The notes beneath the pieces are model-generated. The model did no database searches. It was given only the letters and a program-made list of their open reading frames with translations, and was not told the origin of the DNA. This document shows positions 20,849-28,031 of a stretch of DNA of 32,493 bases, one piece after another (position 1 is the first letter of the stretch; each line of letters opens with the position of its first letter). This DNA comes from JBBTVI01 sp038063315. Its GTDB lineage: Bacteria; Patescibacteriota; Minisyncoccia; Sungbacterales; HO2-52-23. The stretch covers positions 1 through 32,493 of the forward strand of contig JBBTVI010000045.1 of assembly GCA_038063315.1 (NCBI GenBank), written 5' to 3'. A program made the translations under genes and the position numbers.

Positions 20849-21307
20849 ATGATGCAAATTCAAAAGGAACTTCCGCAATTTAATGAAGCGGCCGCGCTTC
20901 TTTTGGTGACGGGCACGCAGGAAGGGGTTATCTACCGCGCGAGCCAGGGTACAATCGAGGAGGTCGCGCGCGTCAAGGAGGAAACGCCGCATTATTCGGA
21001 TCGTGAAGGATTTTTTGCAAGCCGCGGCCACGGTCAAACTTTCGCGACGGGCGCGGTGCGGGAATTGGATAAGGGCGTGGTACGGAAGAAATTCGCGCGT
21101 GCGTTCGTCGGAAAAATCAGGGAGACCGCGGCCGGAATGCCGGTTGCGGAGGTTTATATTTTTAGTCCGCGCTATACGCTGCCCGCAATTAAAAGCGAAC
21201 TCCCCGCGGAGTTTCAAAAAATTCTTCAGGGCGCGTTTGCCGGCCACTATATTGACAAACACCCGTTTGATCTACTACGAATGATTAAGGAAGGGCGGCG
21301 GCCATGA
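20849..21307 (+). CDS. Host-attachment / baeRF-like small protein
   Basis: A 152-residue soluble protein. The pattern of a strand-rich N-terminus (ALLLVTGTQEGVIYRAS), a central YSDREGFFASRGHGQTFATG segment, a helical region (KKFARAFVGKIRETA) and a strand AEVYIFSPRYTLPAIKSELP followed by HPFDLLRMI resembles the host_attach family. That family has been linked to bacterial release-factor-like (baeRF) domains. The assignment comes from motif memory only and the function is unproven. Two consecutive ATG codons open the gene. It ends 21 bp before the ABC ATPase gene and may be co-transcribed with it. Confidence 0.6.
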   Translation: MMQIQKELPQFNEAAALLLVTGTQEGVIYRASQGTIEEVARVKEETPHYSDREGFFASRGHGQTFATGAVRELDKGVVRKKFARAFVGKIRETAAGMPVAEVYIFSPRYTLPAIKSELPAEFQKILQGAFAGHYIDKHPFDLLRMIKEGRRP

Positions 21308-21328
21308 AAAGAGAGTTTTAGAAATCGT

Positions 21329-22252
21329 ATGTTATCTCTCAAAAATCTGACAAAATCGTTCGGGTCTGTCCGGGCAGTCAATGGTCTGTCGTTTGATGTA
21401 GGCGCGGGGGAGATTGTCGGCCTTCTCGGGCCAAACGGCGCGGGAAAAACCACCACCATGCGCCTCATCACGGGATTCCTGGCGCCCGACGCGGGAGATG
21501 CGATTTTCGACGGGCTGTCGGTGCGGGACAACGCCATTGAGGTCCAGCGGCACATCGGGTATCTGCCCGAGAGCAATCCGCTCTATAAAGACATGCTGGT
21601 ATCGGAATTCTTGAATTTTTCGCTCGAGCTCAAGGGCGTTGCAAAAGACGACTGCCGTGGTATGTTGGATTTCTCCGTATCGGCAACCGGGATCGCGGAT
21701 GTTTTTTACCGGCCGATCGGCGATCTTTCAAAAGGATATAAACAGCGCGTGGGACTTGCGGCTGCGCTTCTTGCGCGTCCGCGCCTGTTGATTATGGATG
21801 AGCCGACCGAGGGGTTGGATCCGAATCAGCGCGCCGAGATCCGCGCGTTGATTAAGAACATCGGACGGGAGCGGACCGTCATCATGTCCACGCACGTCAT
21901 GCAGGAGGCCGCGGCGGTTGCGACGCGCCTCATTATTGTCAATCAGGGCGTGCTGGTTGCCGATGGCACGCCGGATGAACTTCAGCGCCGTAGCCGGCGC
22001 GAGCGGATACTGGAACTGGACGTGGAGGGCGAGAACGCGGGCTTTGCGCTTCGGTCCCTCCCCGGTGTGGAGCACGCGGATATTGAAGAGCGGGGCGGCC
22101 GCATCCGCGCGACGATCACCGCATCAGACCAGACGCCGCTTCAGCCGGACATTTCGCGCCTCGCGCGCGAACGCGGCTGGATCATTTGGAGATTGGCCGA
22201 GAAGGAACACACGCTTGAGGATGTTTTCCATAAATTGACGAGCGAAACGTAA
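21329..22252 (+). CDS. ABC transporter ATP-binding protein (GldA-like)
   Basis: A 307-residue ABC ATPase with Walker A GPNGAGKT (34-41), the Q-loop region GYLPESNPLY (77-86), signature LSKGYKQR (133-140), Walker B LLIMDEPTEGLDP (153-165) and H-loop His191. A C-terminal extension of about 90 residues (from 215) is typical of GldA/CcmA-like ATPases that serve ABC-2 permeases. The next gene encodes a matching permease fused to GldG. The stop codon TAA forms part of the flanking duplication of a family A element now separating the two genes. Without the insertion the spacing would be 5 nt. Confidence 0.93.
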   Translation: MLSLKNLTKSFGSVRAVNGLSFDVGAGEIVGLLGPNGAGKTTTMRLITGFLAPDAGDAIFDGLSVRDNAIEVQRHIGYLPESNPLYKDMLVSEFLNFSLELKGVAKDDCRGMLDFSVSATGIADVFYRPIGDLSKGYKQRVGLAAALLARPRLLIMDEPTEGLDPNQRAEIRALIKNIGRERTVIMSTHVMQEAAAVATRLIIVNQGVLVADGTPDELQRRSRRERILELDVEGENAGFALRSLPGVEHADIEERGGRIRATITASDQTPLQPDISRLARERGWIIWRLAEKEHTLEDVFHKLTSET

Positions 22253-22425
22253 ATAACTGCTCACAGTCGTCATTGCGAGCGACCCCGAGTCTGTCGAGGG
22301 GGCGCGCGGCAATCCATGATTTCTGGATTGCTTCGTTGCCCAACACCTTTTTGTTGCAAAAAGGTGTTGGGCTCCTCGCAATGACGCATGTAATGGCGGT
22401 TTTGATAGGGCTATGGGGGGATTAC
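22253..22425 (-). mobile_element. Family A MITE splitting the gldA-gldFG operon
   Basis: A 173-bp element with ends ATAACTGCTCACAG and CTATGGGGGGATTAC, flanked by AAACGTAA (22245-22252) and AAACATAA (22426-22433), a 7-of-8 direct repeat. It lies in the opposite orientation to the copy at 14678. Its palindrome tip is a long perfect stem, GCCCAACACCTTTTTG/CAAAAAGGTGTTGGGC, which may partly terminate or process the operon mRNA. It encodes no protein. Confidence 0.87.
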
Positions 22426-22438
22426 AAACATAAAAATT

Positions 22439-24661
22439 ATGCATTTTCCGGCGATACGTGCCATCATCAAAAAGGAACTCCGCATTTTGGGGTCGCGTCC
22501 GGCGGCCTACATCATTGTCGCGGTCTTCGCGCTCTTGTGGGAATTTCTTTTTTTCAACAGCGCGTTTCTGGCGGGCGAGGCGTCGCTCCGGCTCCTTTTC
22601 GGCATTTTGCCGTGGCTGCTCCTTTTTTTTATTCCGGCCGTCACAATGGGGAGCATTGCGGACGAGAGCCGTGAGGGGACGCTTGAGCTCATTTTGACGC
22701 ATCCGGTCAAAGACAGCGATGTCATACTGGGGAAATTTGCCGCGGCAAAAATTTTTTCGGCCGCGGCGATTTTACTGACGATACCCGTTGCCGTCGCGTT
22801 TAACTCTTTCGGCGATCTGGACATCGGGGCCGTCGCGGGCCAGTATATCGCCGCGATTTTCCTGGCCTGCCTCCTTGCGGCTTTGGGCATTGCGGCTTCC
22901 AGTTTGATGCGTTCGTCCGTTGCCGCGCTCCTGGTCGCGGCCGCGGCAAGCTTCTTTTTGATTGTCGCCGGACTTGATGTTGTTACGAGCCGCCTGCCGC
23001 TTGCCGTTGCGCCCGTTGCCGAGCGCGTGAGCGCGCTTTCGCATTTTGAGTCCATGGCCCGCGGCGTGGTGGACCTCCGCGATATTTGGTATTTCCTCTC
23101 GGGAATCGCCATTTTTCTGGGTATTGCGCACCTCGCGCTTCTCAGGCGGCGTCTCGGCCGCGGCGCACAGGTATTCCGGCGCCATCAGATTGCGATTGCG
23201 GCGGTCATTGCCCTGGCCGCGATCACGAATACCGTCGGATCCCGCATCCCCGGGCGCATTGATCTGACCGAGGACCGAATCTATACTCTTTCGCCGATTA
23301 CAAAATCAACGCTCCACGATCTTCCGGGACCAATTACGATGACCCTTTATGCAAGTCCATTGCCTGCGCCTTTGCAGCCGACGCTCCGCGCGGTCGAGGA
23401 TACGCTCCGGGATTACCGGATTTACGCGCAGGGTAAAATCACGCTTGCCCGTAAAAATCCCTCCAGGGATCAGGCCGCGGCAGCGGAGGCCGGGACGCGG
23501 GGCATCCAGCCGGTGCAATTCAATGTCGTGGGACAGGAAGAATTTAAAGTGCAGCAAGGTTATCTCGGTCTTGATATTGCGTATGGCGACAAGCATGAAG
23601 CGATTCCCTTTGTCCGGACAACCGGAGATCTCGAATACCAACTGACGAGCATCATGGCGAAACTCACGACAACGGAGAAAAAGCGGGTCGTGTTTCTGAC
23701 GGGCAAGGGCGAAAAAAGCGTGCTCAGTGATTACCGCGCATGGGGGACTGAGCTAGAAAAGCAATTCACTGTGGAGGAGGTGTCCCCGGAGGAGGAAAAA
23801 TTCGGAGACGCGCGGGTCGTTGTCCTCGCTGGCCCCACACAGCGTTACAGTGATGCGGGCCGCCGGGCGGTTAAAGATTTTCTGAGTCGCGGAGGCAATG
23901 CATTGTTCCTTGTTGACGGAGTCGCGGTTACTCCGCAGTTCCTCACGGCGTCCGCAAACCCGGAGCGTTTTGACGATATCCTCGAGTCCTACGGGATTAA
24001 GGTTCAACCCGCGCTCGCCTACGATCTCCGCTCCAACGAAACCGTGAGTTTCAGCGGCGGATTCATCAATTATCTCCTGCCGTATCCGTTTTGGATGCGT
24101 TCACCGCGCACCGAGGAACAATCGCCCCTGGGGTCGCGGATCAACGGCCTTGTTCTCGCATGGGCGAGCCCCATTGAGCGCGCGAGCACCACGCCGGAGG
24201 GCGTAACGCTAACCTCTCTTTTTGCGTCAACCCGTTTCGGCGGAGTCCAGCGCGAGCCGTTTTTCATCGCGCCCGACACCGCGCTTGCCGAGACGGATCT
24301 TGCGAGTCGGATCGTCGCAGTCAGCGCGACAAAGGGGCGTGAAAATGCGGACGTGAAAACAAGCGGCGTGACGCGCATTGTCGTGGTCGGAGATTCGGAT
24401 TTTCTCACGGATCAGTTCGTTCAAAACGCGCCCGAGAACCTCGCCTTCGGCGTGGATGCGGTCTCGTGGCTTGCCGAAACCCCCTCGCTTGCGGGTTTGC
24501 GCATCAAAACAGCGCAGCCCCGGCAGCTTATTTTTGAAAATAAAACGCAGATTGCGCTCGTCAAGTACGGAACAATGGGCTTTGCCGGACTCGCCCCCGC
24601 GCTTTTCGGCGCGTTTGTCCTTTTGCGCCGTCGTTCTCTCGGTAAATCGCGTTTTATATAA
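22439..24661 (+). CDS. GldF-GldG fusion: ABC-2 permease plus Gld-type extracellular domain
   Basis: A 740-residue protein joining two usually separate subunits. Residues 1-240 form an ABC-2 permease with about six helices and the intracellular GSIADESREGTLELILTHPVKDSDVILGKF segment (71-100, described by its ends). A further helix (about 250-266) begins the GldG part, marked by RIDLTEDRIYTLSPITKS (273-290). This is followed by a long soluble domain (to about 705) outside the membrane and a C-terminal helix (about 708-733). In Bacteroidetes GldA-F-G support gliding and secretion; homologues elsewhere are export systems of unknown substrate. The partner ATPase is the preceding gene, now separated by a 173-bp MITE. 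No Shine-Dalgarno is present at the ATG. Confidence 0.88.
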   Translation: MHFPAIRAIIKKELRILGSRPAAYIIVAVFALLWEFLFFNSAFLAGEASLRLLFGILPWLLLFFIPAVTMGSIADESREGTLELILTHPVKDSDVILGKFAAAKIFSAAAILLTIPVAVAFNSFGDLDIGAVAGQYIAAIFLACLLAALGIAASSLMRSSVAALLVAAAASFFLIVAGLDVVTSRLPLAVAPVAERVSALSHFESMARGVVDLRDIWYFLSGIAIFLGIAHLALLRRRLGRGAQVFRRHQIAIAAVIALAAITNTVGSRIPGRIDLTEDRIYTLSPITKSTLHDLPGPITMTLYASPLPAPLQPTLRAVEDTLRDYRIYAQGKITLARKNPSRDQAAAAEAGTRGIQPVQFNVVGQEEFKVQQGYLGLDIAYGDKHEAIPFVRTTGDLEYQLTSIMAKLTTTEKKRVVFLTGKGEKSVLSDYRAWGTELEKQFTVEEVSPEEEKFGDARVVVLAGPTQRYSDAGRRAVKDFLSRGGNALFLVDGVAVTPQFLTASANPERFDDILESYGIKVQPALAYDLRSNETVSFSGGFINYLLPYPFWMRSPRTEEQSPLGSRINGLVLAWASPIERASTTPEGVTLTSLFASTRFGGVQREPFFIAPDTALAETDLASRIVAVSATKGRENADVKTSGVTRIVVVGDSDFLTDQFVQNAPENLAFGVDAVSWLAETPSLAGLRIKTAQPRQLIFENKTQIALVKYGTMGFAGLAPALFGAFVLLRRRSLGKSRFI

Positions 24662-24686
24662 CAATTGAACCTCGGCACATTTTTAG

Positions 24687-24765
24687 AAAATCCCTCCCAA
24701 CCTCCCTTTTGCAAAGGGAGGAGAAATGCTTCCCCCTTTGAAAAAGGGGGACTGAGGGGGATTTT
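24687..24765. repeat. Family D palindromic repeat
   Basis: Left end AAAATCCCTCCCAACCTCCC and right end GGGGGACTGAGGGGGATTTT are imperfect inverted repeats. Two inner hairpins, CTCCCTTT/AAAGGGAG and CCCCCTTT/AAAGGGGG, lie between them. It lies 25 bp after the GldF-GldG stop and may help end that transcript. Confidence 0.8.
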
Positions 24766-24812
24766 GAGGCCGTTTTTGAAATAGCACCTAAAATTTGTCA
24801 AAACTCAAGTAA

Positions 24813-24967
24813 TTAACCCCTCACAGCCGTCATTGCGAGCGACCCCGAGTCCGTCGAGGGGGAGCGCGGCAATCCAGGGTTTCTTCTAGATTGCTTCGTC
24901 GTCCTGCAGCAGGACTCCTCGCAATGACGCCTGTAATGGTGGTCTTGATAGGGCTGTGAGTGGTTAC
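24813..24967 (-). repeat. Family A element, copy before the Cache protein
   Basis: Outer ends TTAACCCCTCACAGCC and GGGCTGTGAGTGGTTAC are clear inverted repeats around the CATTGCGAGCGACC and CTCCTCGCAATGACG arms. The tip is CCTGC/GCAGG. No direct duplication remains at its borders. It is in the same orientation as the copy at 22253. Confidence 0.82.
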
Positions 24968-24978
24968 TTTTTCTTTCT

Positions 24979-25008
24979 TTTACATCATTACGGCATTGGG
25001 TATATAAT
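24979..25008 (+). promoter_or_regulatory. Promoter for the Cache protein / receiver pair
   Basis: TTTACA (24979-24984), an 18-bp spacer and a perfect TATAAT (25003-25008), starting 11 bp after the family A right end. The TTG at 25019 is 10 nt after the -10 box; the first in-frame ATG is at 25046. Confidence 0.7.
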
Positions 25009-25018
25009 AACGGCATGA

Positions 25019-26554
25019 TTGCGGAATAATGATTTTATCCGTTTCATGTCGCTTTTTTTCTTCTCCAGCAACATCCATTTTGCGCTTGAGATACTCGGTG
25101 CCCTCGCGTTTCTCATCCTGGCGTGGCTCGCGTTTGATGCCCTGCGCATCCGGCGCGATTTCCTCACGGTGTCTCGTGGCATCGGATTTGTGCTGCTTGC
25201 GATTGGCATTGCGGTGCATGCGTTCCAATTTGGTTCCGACATCGTGCAATACGGAGGACATGGTGCGAGATTGGCCGGCATACTTTTCATCGTCTGGAAT
25301 CTGTTTCTTGAACGGCCGGCGCCGCGTCCCGAGTTCAAGGTTATCGTGGTATTGCCCGGCATCGGGGCCGCGCTCGGAACGCTTAATGCCGCGGCGGCAA
25401 TCGGATTTTTTATCATTGCGCTCCTCGCGTACCGGCAATATCGGTTCGAGTTCAAAAAAGCACTCCGGCCGTTTTGGCTGGGTTTTTTGAGCATCGCGGT
25501 CGGAACCGCACTGGGCGCAGGATACGGATCCGTGTCGCAGACGCCGCTTTGGATAATCGGGCATTTTTTTGAATTTACGGGCTTCGCGTTTCTCGGCCGC
25601 TGGGTATGGAGTTATCTCGCGCTTCGCATCCGCGAAGAGATGCTGATTATCTTTGTCTCCTTCACGCTCGTCATGGCGGTTTTGGTGACGCTGACTTTCT
25701 CCAGTATCCTTATCGGGCGGATGGAGGCCCAGACCCGTGAAGAACTGATGACCGATACCCGTGTTTTCGATTTCGCGATCCGCCGCCTCCTGGAAGAAGC
25801 CCTTGCCAAAGCCCGCGTCATCGGGACCTCGCCAGAACTGATAAAGGCGGTGGGCGAAGAGGATTTTGCGGCTATCGCCGGCATATCCGAGGATCGGATG
25901 GCGGGGGAGCATCTGGGGTTGTTGACGATTCTGGATCGGGACGGCGAGGTGATGGCGCGCGCCGGCGGCCTGGTGCGTAAGGGGGAAAATCTGTCCGCGG
26001 ACCAATTGATTCGCGACGCAAAGAACGGTCTGGAACACGCATCAGTGGGCAGGATCGGGGGCGACGGGTTTTCTGTTTATGGGGTCGCGCCGATCCGGGG
26101 ATCCGGGGATATTATCGGAGCCGTGGTCGCGGGATTCCCTTTGGATAATGCCTTCGCCGACGGAGTGCAGAAAATCACCGGGCTTAACGTCTCGGTTTTT
26201 GACGGGGCGACCATCGCCGGGACAACGCTCAGAACCCGCGACGGCCGTACGCGACACACGGGGATCCGCGAGACAAATCCGGCGGTGCTTAAGGCGGTGC
26301 TCAGGCGGGGGCAGGCCCTTGCCCTCCGGACAACGATACTGTCGCGGCCGTTTCTTGCAAGTTACGTTCCGCTCGCGGCGTGGGACGGCAAAACGGTCGG
26401 GATGCTGTCGGCCGCAAAACCGCAGCATGAACTTTTAGCAACCGCGCAGGCGGCAAACCGCCTGACTCTGGTTGCGGTCGTGATTTTGATGCTTTTATTC
26501 GTGAGTCCGATATACGCGCTCACCAAACGCCTGGCTGCGGAGGTACGCGCGTAA
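25019..26554 (+). CDS. Membrane receptor with Cache-type sensor, no output domain
   Basis: A 511-residue protein from TTG 25019 (502 from ATG 25046; the choice is uncertain). Residues 1-205 hold about six membrane helices, resembling the 7TM-like N-termini of some histidine kinases. A further helix (about 208-232) precedes a periplasmic region of about 240 residues with Cache-like features (LLTILDRDGEVMARAG, GFSVYGVAPIRGSGDIIGAVVAGFPL). A last helix (about 482-500) follows. The protein then stops after ALTKRLAAEVRA, at the point where a HAMP domain would begin, so no HAMP, kinase or cyclase is present. A lone receiver-domain gene follows 7 nt later. It may signal through a partner kinase, or it may be the remainder of a kinase gene. 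Ligand unknown. Confidence 0.8.
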   Translation: MRNNDFIRFMSLFFFSSNIHFALEILGALAFLILAWLAFDALRIRRDFLTVSRGIGFVLLAIGIAVHAFQFGSDIVQYGGHGARLAGILFIVWNLFLERPAPRPEFKVIVVLPGIGAALGTLNAAAAIGFFIIALLAYRQYRFEFKKALRPFWLGFLSIAVGTALGAGYGSVSQTPLWIIGHFFEFTGFAFLGRWVWSYLALRIREEMLIIFVSFTLVMAVLVTLTFSSILIGRMEAQTREELMTDTRVFDFAIRRLLEEALAKARVIGTSPELIKAVGEEDFAAIAGISEDRMAGEHLGLLTILDRDGEVMARAGGLVRKGENLSADQLIRDAKNGLEHASVGRIGGDGFSVYGVAPIRGSGDIIGAVVAGFPLDNAFADGVQKITGLNVSVFDGATIAGTTLRTRDGRTRHTGIRETNPAVLKAVLRRGQALALRTTILSRPFLASYVPLAAWDGKTVGMLSAAKPQHELLATAQAANRLTLVAVVILMLLFVSPIYALTKRLAAEVRA

Positions 26555-26561
26555 TTTATTT

Positions 26562-26960
26562 ATGGGTGAAATGAAAAACAAAAAAACCATCCTTGTGGTG
26601 GATGACGATCCGTTGATCACGCGGATGTACCAAAAGCGTCTGACGGATGACGGGTATGACGTCGAGACCGCATCAAACGGTGAAGAGGCGATTCTGGCGC
26701 TCCGCCGGAAAATACCGAATCTGATCATTCTTGATATAATGATGCCGAAGATGAACGGGGTCGAGACGTTAAAATTCCTGAAGGGTGATGCGTCAACCGC
26801 ATCTGTTTCCGTTATCATTCTCTCTAATCTCGGGGATCGCACCGAGGATATTGACAAGGCCAAGCAGATGGGCGCGCTTGATTATCTCGTGAAGTCCAAC
26901 ATCACGCTCAAGCAATTGTCGGAACGTGTGGAAAAGGTGTTTGGGAGGGCGGGGGAGTAA
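26562..26960 (+). CDS. Single-domain response regulator (CheY-like)
   Basis: A 132-residue receiver domain with all phosphorylation-site residues: the acidic pair in VDDD (13-16), phosphoacceptor Asp58 in LIILDIMMPKMNG, Ser88 in IILSNLG (the Thr/Ser switch) and Lys111 in YLVKSN. There is no DNA-binding or other output domain. The gene begins 7 nt after the Cache receptor stop, so the two are translationally close and probably act together with an unlinked histidine kinase. An alternative start is the ATG at 26571, which removes three residues. Confidence 0.93.
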   Translation: MGEMKNKKTILVVDDDPLITRMYQKRLTDDGYDVETASNGEEAILALRRKIPNLIILDIMMPKMNGVETLKFLKGDASTASVSVIILSNLGDRTEDIDKAKQMGALDYLVKSNITLKQLSERVEKVFGRAGE

Positions 26961-26981
26961 TGAGTAAAGAAAACGAGCTTC

Positions 26982-27002
26982 GAGGTACGAGATACGAGGT
27001 TA
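26982..27002. repeat. Three tandem 7-bp repeats
   Basis: CGAGGTA, CGAGATA and CGAGGTT stand head to tail directly before the next family A copy. This is a small tandem repeat of unknown role. Confidence 0.6.
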
Positions 27003-27012
27003 TATATAGAAT

Positions 27013-27106
27013 CGTCATTGCGAGGAGTCAGACGACGAAGCAATCCAGAGAAATTCCTGGATTGCCGCGCGCCCCCTCGACAGACTCGGGGTCGCTCGCA
27101 ATGACG
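27013..27106. repeat. Family A core without outer ends
   Basis: CGTCATTGCGAGGAGTCAG ... GGTCGCTCGCAATGACG with the GAAGCAATCCAG and CTGGATTGCCGCGC arms. The GTAACCCC-type outer inverted repeats are absent, so this is a truncated or core-only copy. It lies 29 bp before the next gene. Confidence 0.8.
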
Positions 27107-27135
27107 GGATAGTTGTCTTTTCGCCTATATCAATA

Positions 27136-27720
27136 ATGTCAAAGCGTGTTTTGATCGTCGGAATTATACTTCTCGGCGTCGTGGTCGGCGGCGTTTTTAT
27201 GTTACGCGCGACCGGAGAGAGTTTTATCCGCGAAGTAACGCAGGATGTAGTCATTGCTCCGGTACGGCCGGAGACAATCAAGGGAATCGGCATTCCGGCT
27301 CCGGCAGGGGAACTGGCGGATTTCGACGGCGCGCGCATTGAGATCGCGGATCTTTTTGACGCTCCGCTCATCGTTGTTTTTTGGACGACATGGAACCCTC
27401 ATGCGGCTGACACTCTCGGCGTTTTTGACGAGTATGCCGGGCGCGCGGCGGAATTGTCGGTTTCCATCCTTGCGGTCAACAGCCAGGAAGAGGGCCGCGC
27501 GGTGCGCGCGTTTCTGGACCGCGGAGGGTATAAGACCCGGGTCTTATTGGACGAGAGCGGCGCAGTGGGCCAGAGTTATGACATTCAAACTCTCCCCGTT
27601 GTTTATTTCATTGGTGCGTCGGGAATCGTCCGCGGGATAAAAACGGGCGTACCGGACCGCGCGGTACTTGAGAGTGGGATTGAAGAGATGATTAAAGCGA
27701 GTGGTGAGGTGAAGAATTAG
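27136..27720 (+). CDS. Membrane-anchored thioredoxin-fold (TlpA-like) protein without cysteines
   Basis: A 194-residue protein with an N-terminal membrane anchor (about 5-23) and an extracytoplasmic thioredoxin-like domain (about 50-190). The fold signatures of TlpA/ResA proteins are present: LIVVFWTTWNPHA (78-90) where VFWATWCPPC is expected, VSILAVNSQEEG (109-120), and the conserved cis-proline loop QTLPVVYFIG (Pro154). Both active-site cysteines are gone (Asn87 and Ala90), and the protein contains no cysteine at all. Thiol-disulphide exchange is therefore impossible, and a binding or chaperone role is more likely. It appears monocistronic between two family A repeats. Confidence 0.83.
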   Translation: MSKRVLIVGIILLGVVVGGVFMLRATGESFIREVTQDVVIAPVRPETIKGIGIPAPAGELADFDGARIEIADLFDAPLIVVFWTTWNPHAADTLGVFDEYAGRAAELSVSILAVNSQEEGRAVRAFLDRGGYKTRVLLDESGAVGQSYDIQTLPVVYFIGASGIVRGIKTGVPDRAVLESGIEEMIKASGEVKN

Positions 27721-27747
27721 AAATCGTTGGAAAAGACGCCCCCGATC

Positions 27748-27984
27748 CGTCATTGCGAGGAGAGGAGCGATCCCTCGCGGAGTTTATCCTGAGCGCAGTC
27801 GAAGGGCTCGGGACAGGCTCCGCAATCCAGGAGGAGTCGTCATTGCGAGGAGTCCTGCTGCAGGACGACGAAGCAATCCAGCATTTCTGCTTTTACGGAT
27901 TGTTTCGTCGCTGCTGCTCCTCGCGATGACGATCGAAATGGATTGCCGCGCTCCCCCTCGCAGCTCGGGGTCGCTCGCAATGAC
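27748..27984. repeat. Composite family A repeats filling the 27.7-28.0 kb gap
   Basis: This 311-bp gap without genes contains at least two core units nested or joined. One is a GTCATTGCGAGGAG unit with a CCTGAGCGCAGTCGAAGG palindrome. The second has a TCCTGC/GCAGGA tip, a GTCGCTGCTGCTCCTCGC arm and a final TCGCTCGCAATGAC. Outer GTAACCCC ends are missing. Apparent open frames here are repeat translations. Confidence 0.75.
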
Positions 27985-28031
27985 ATCTATATGGTTTACG
28001 TTATTCCTCTTTTACTTCGCGGTTAATGAGA

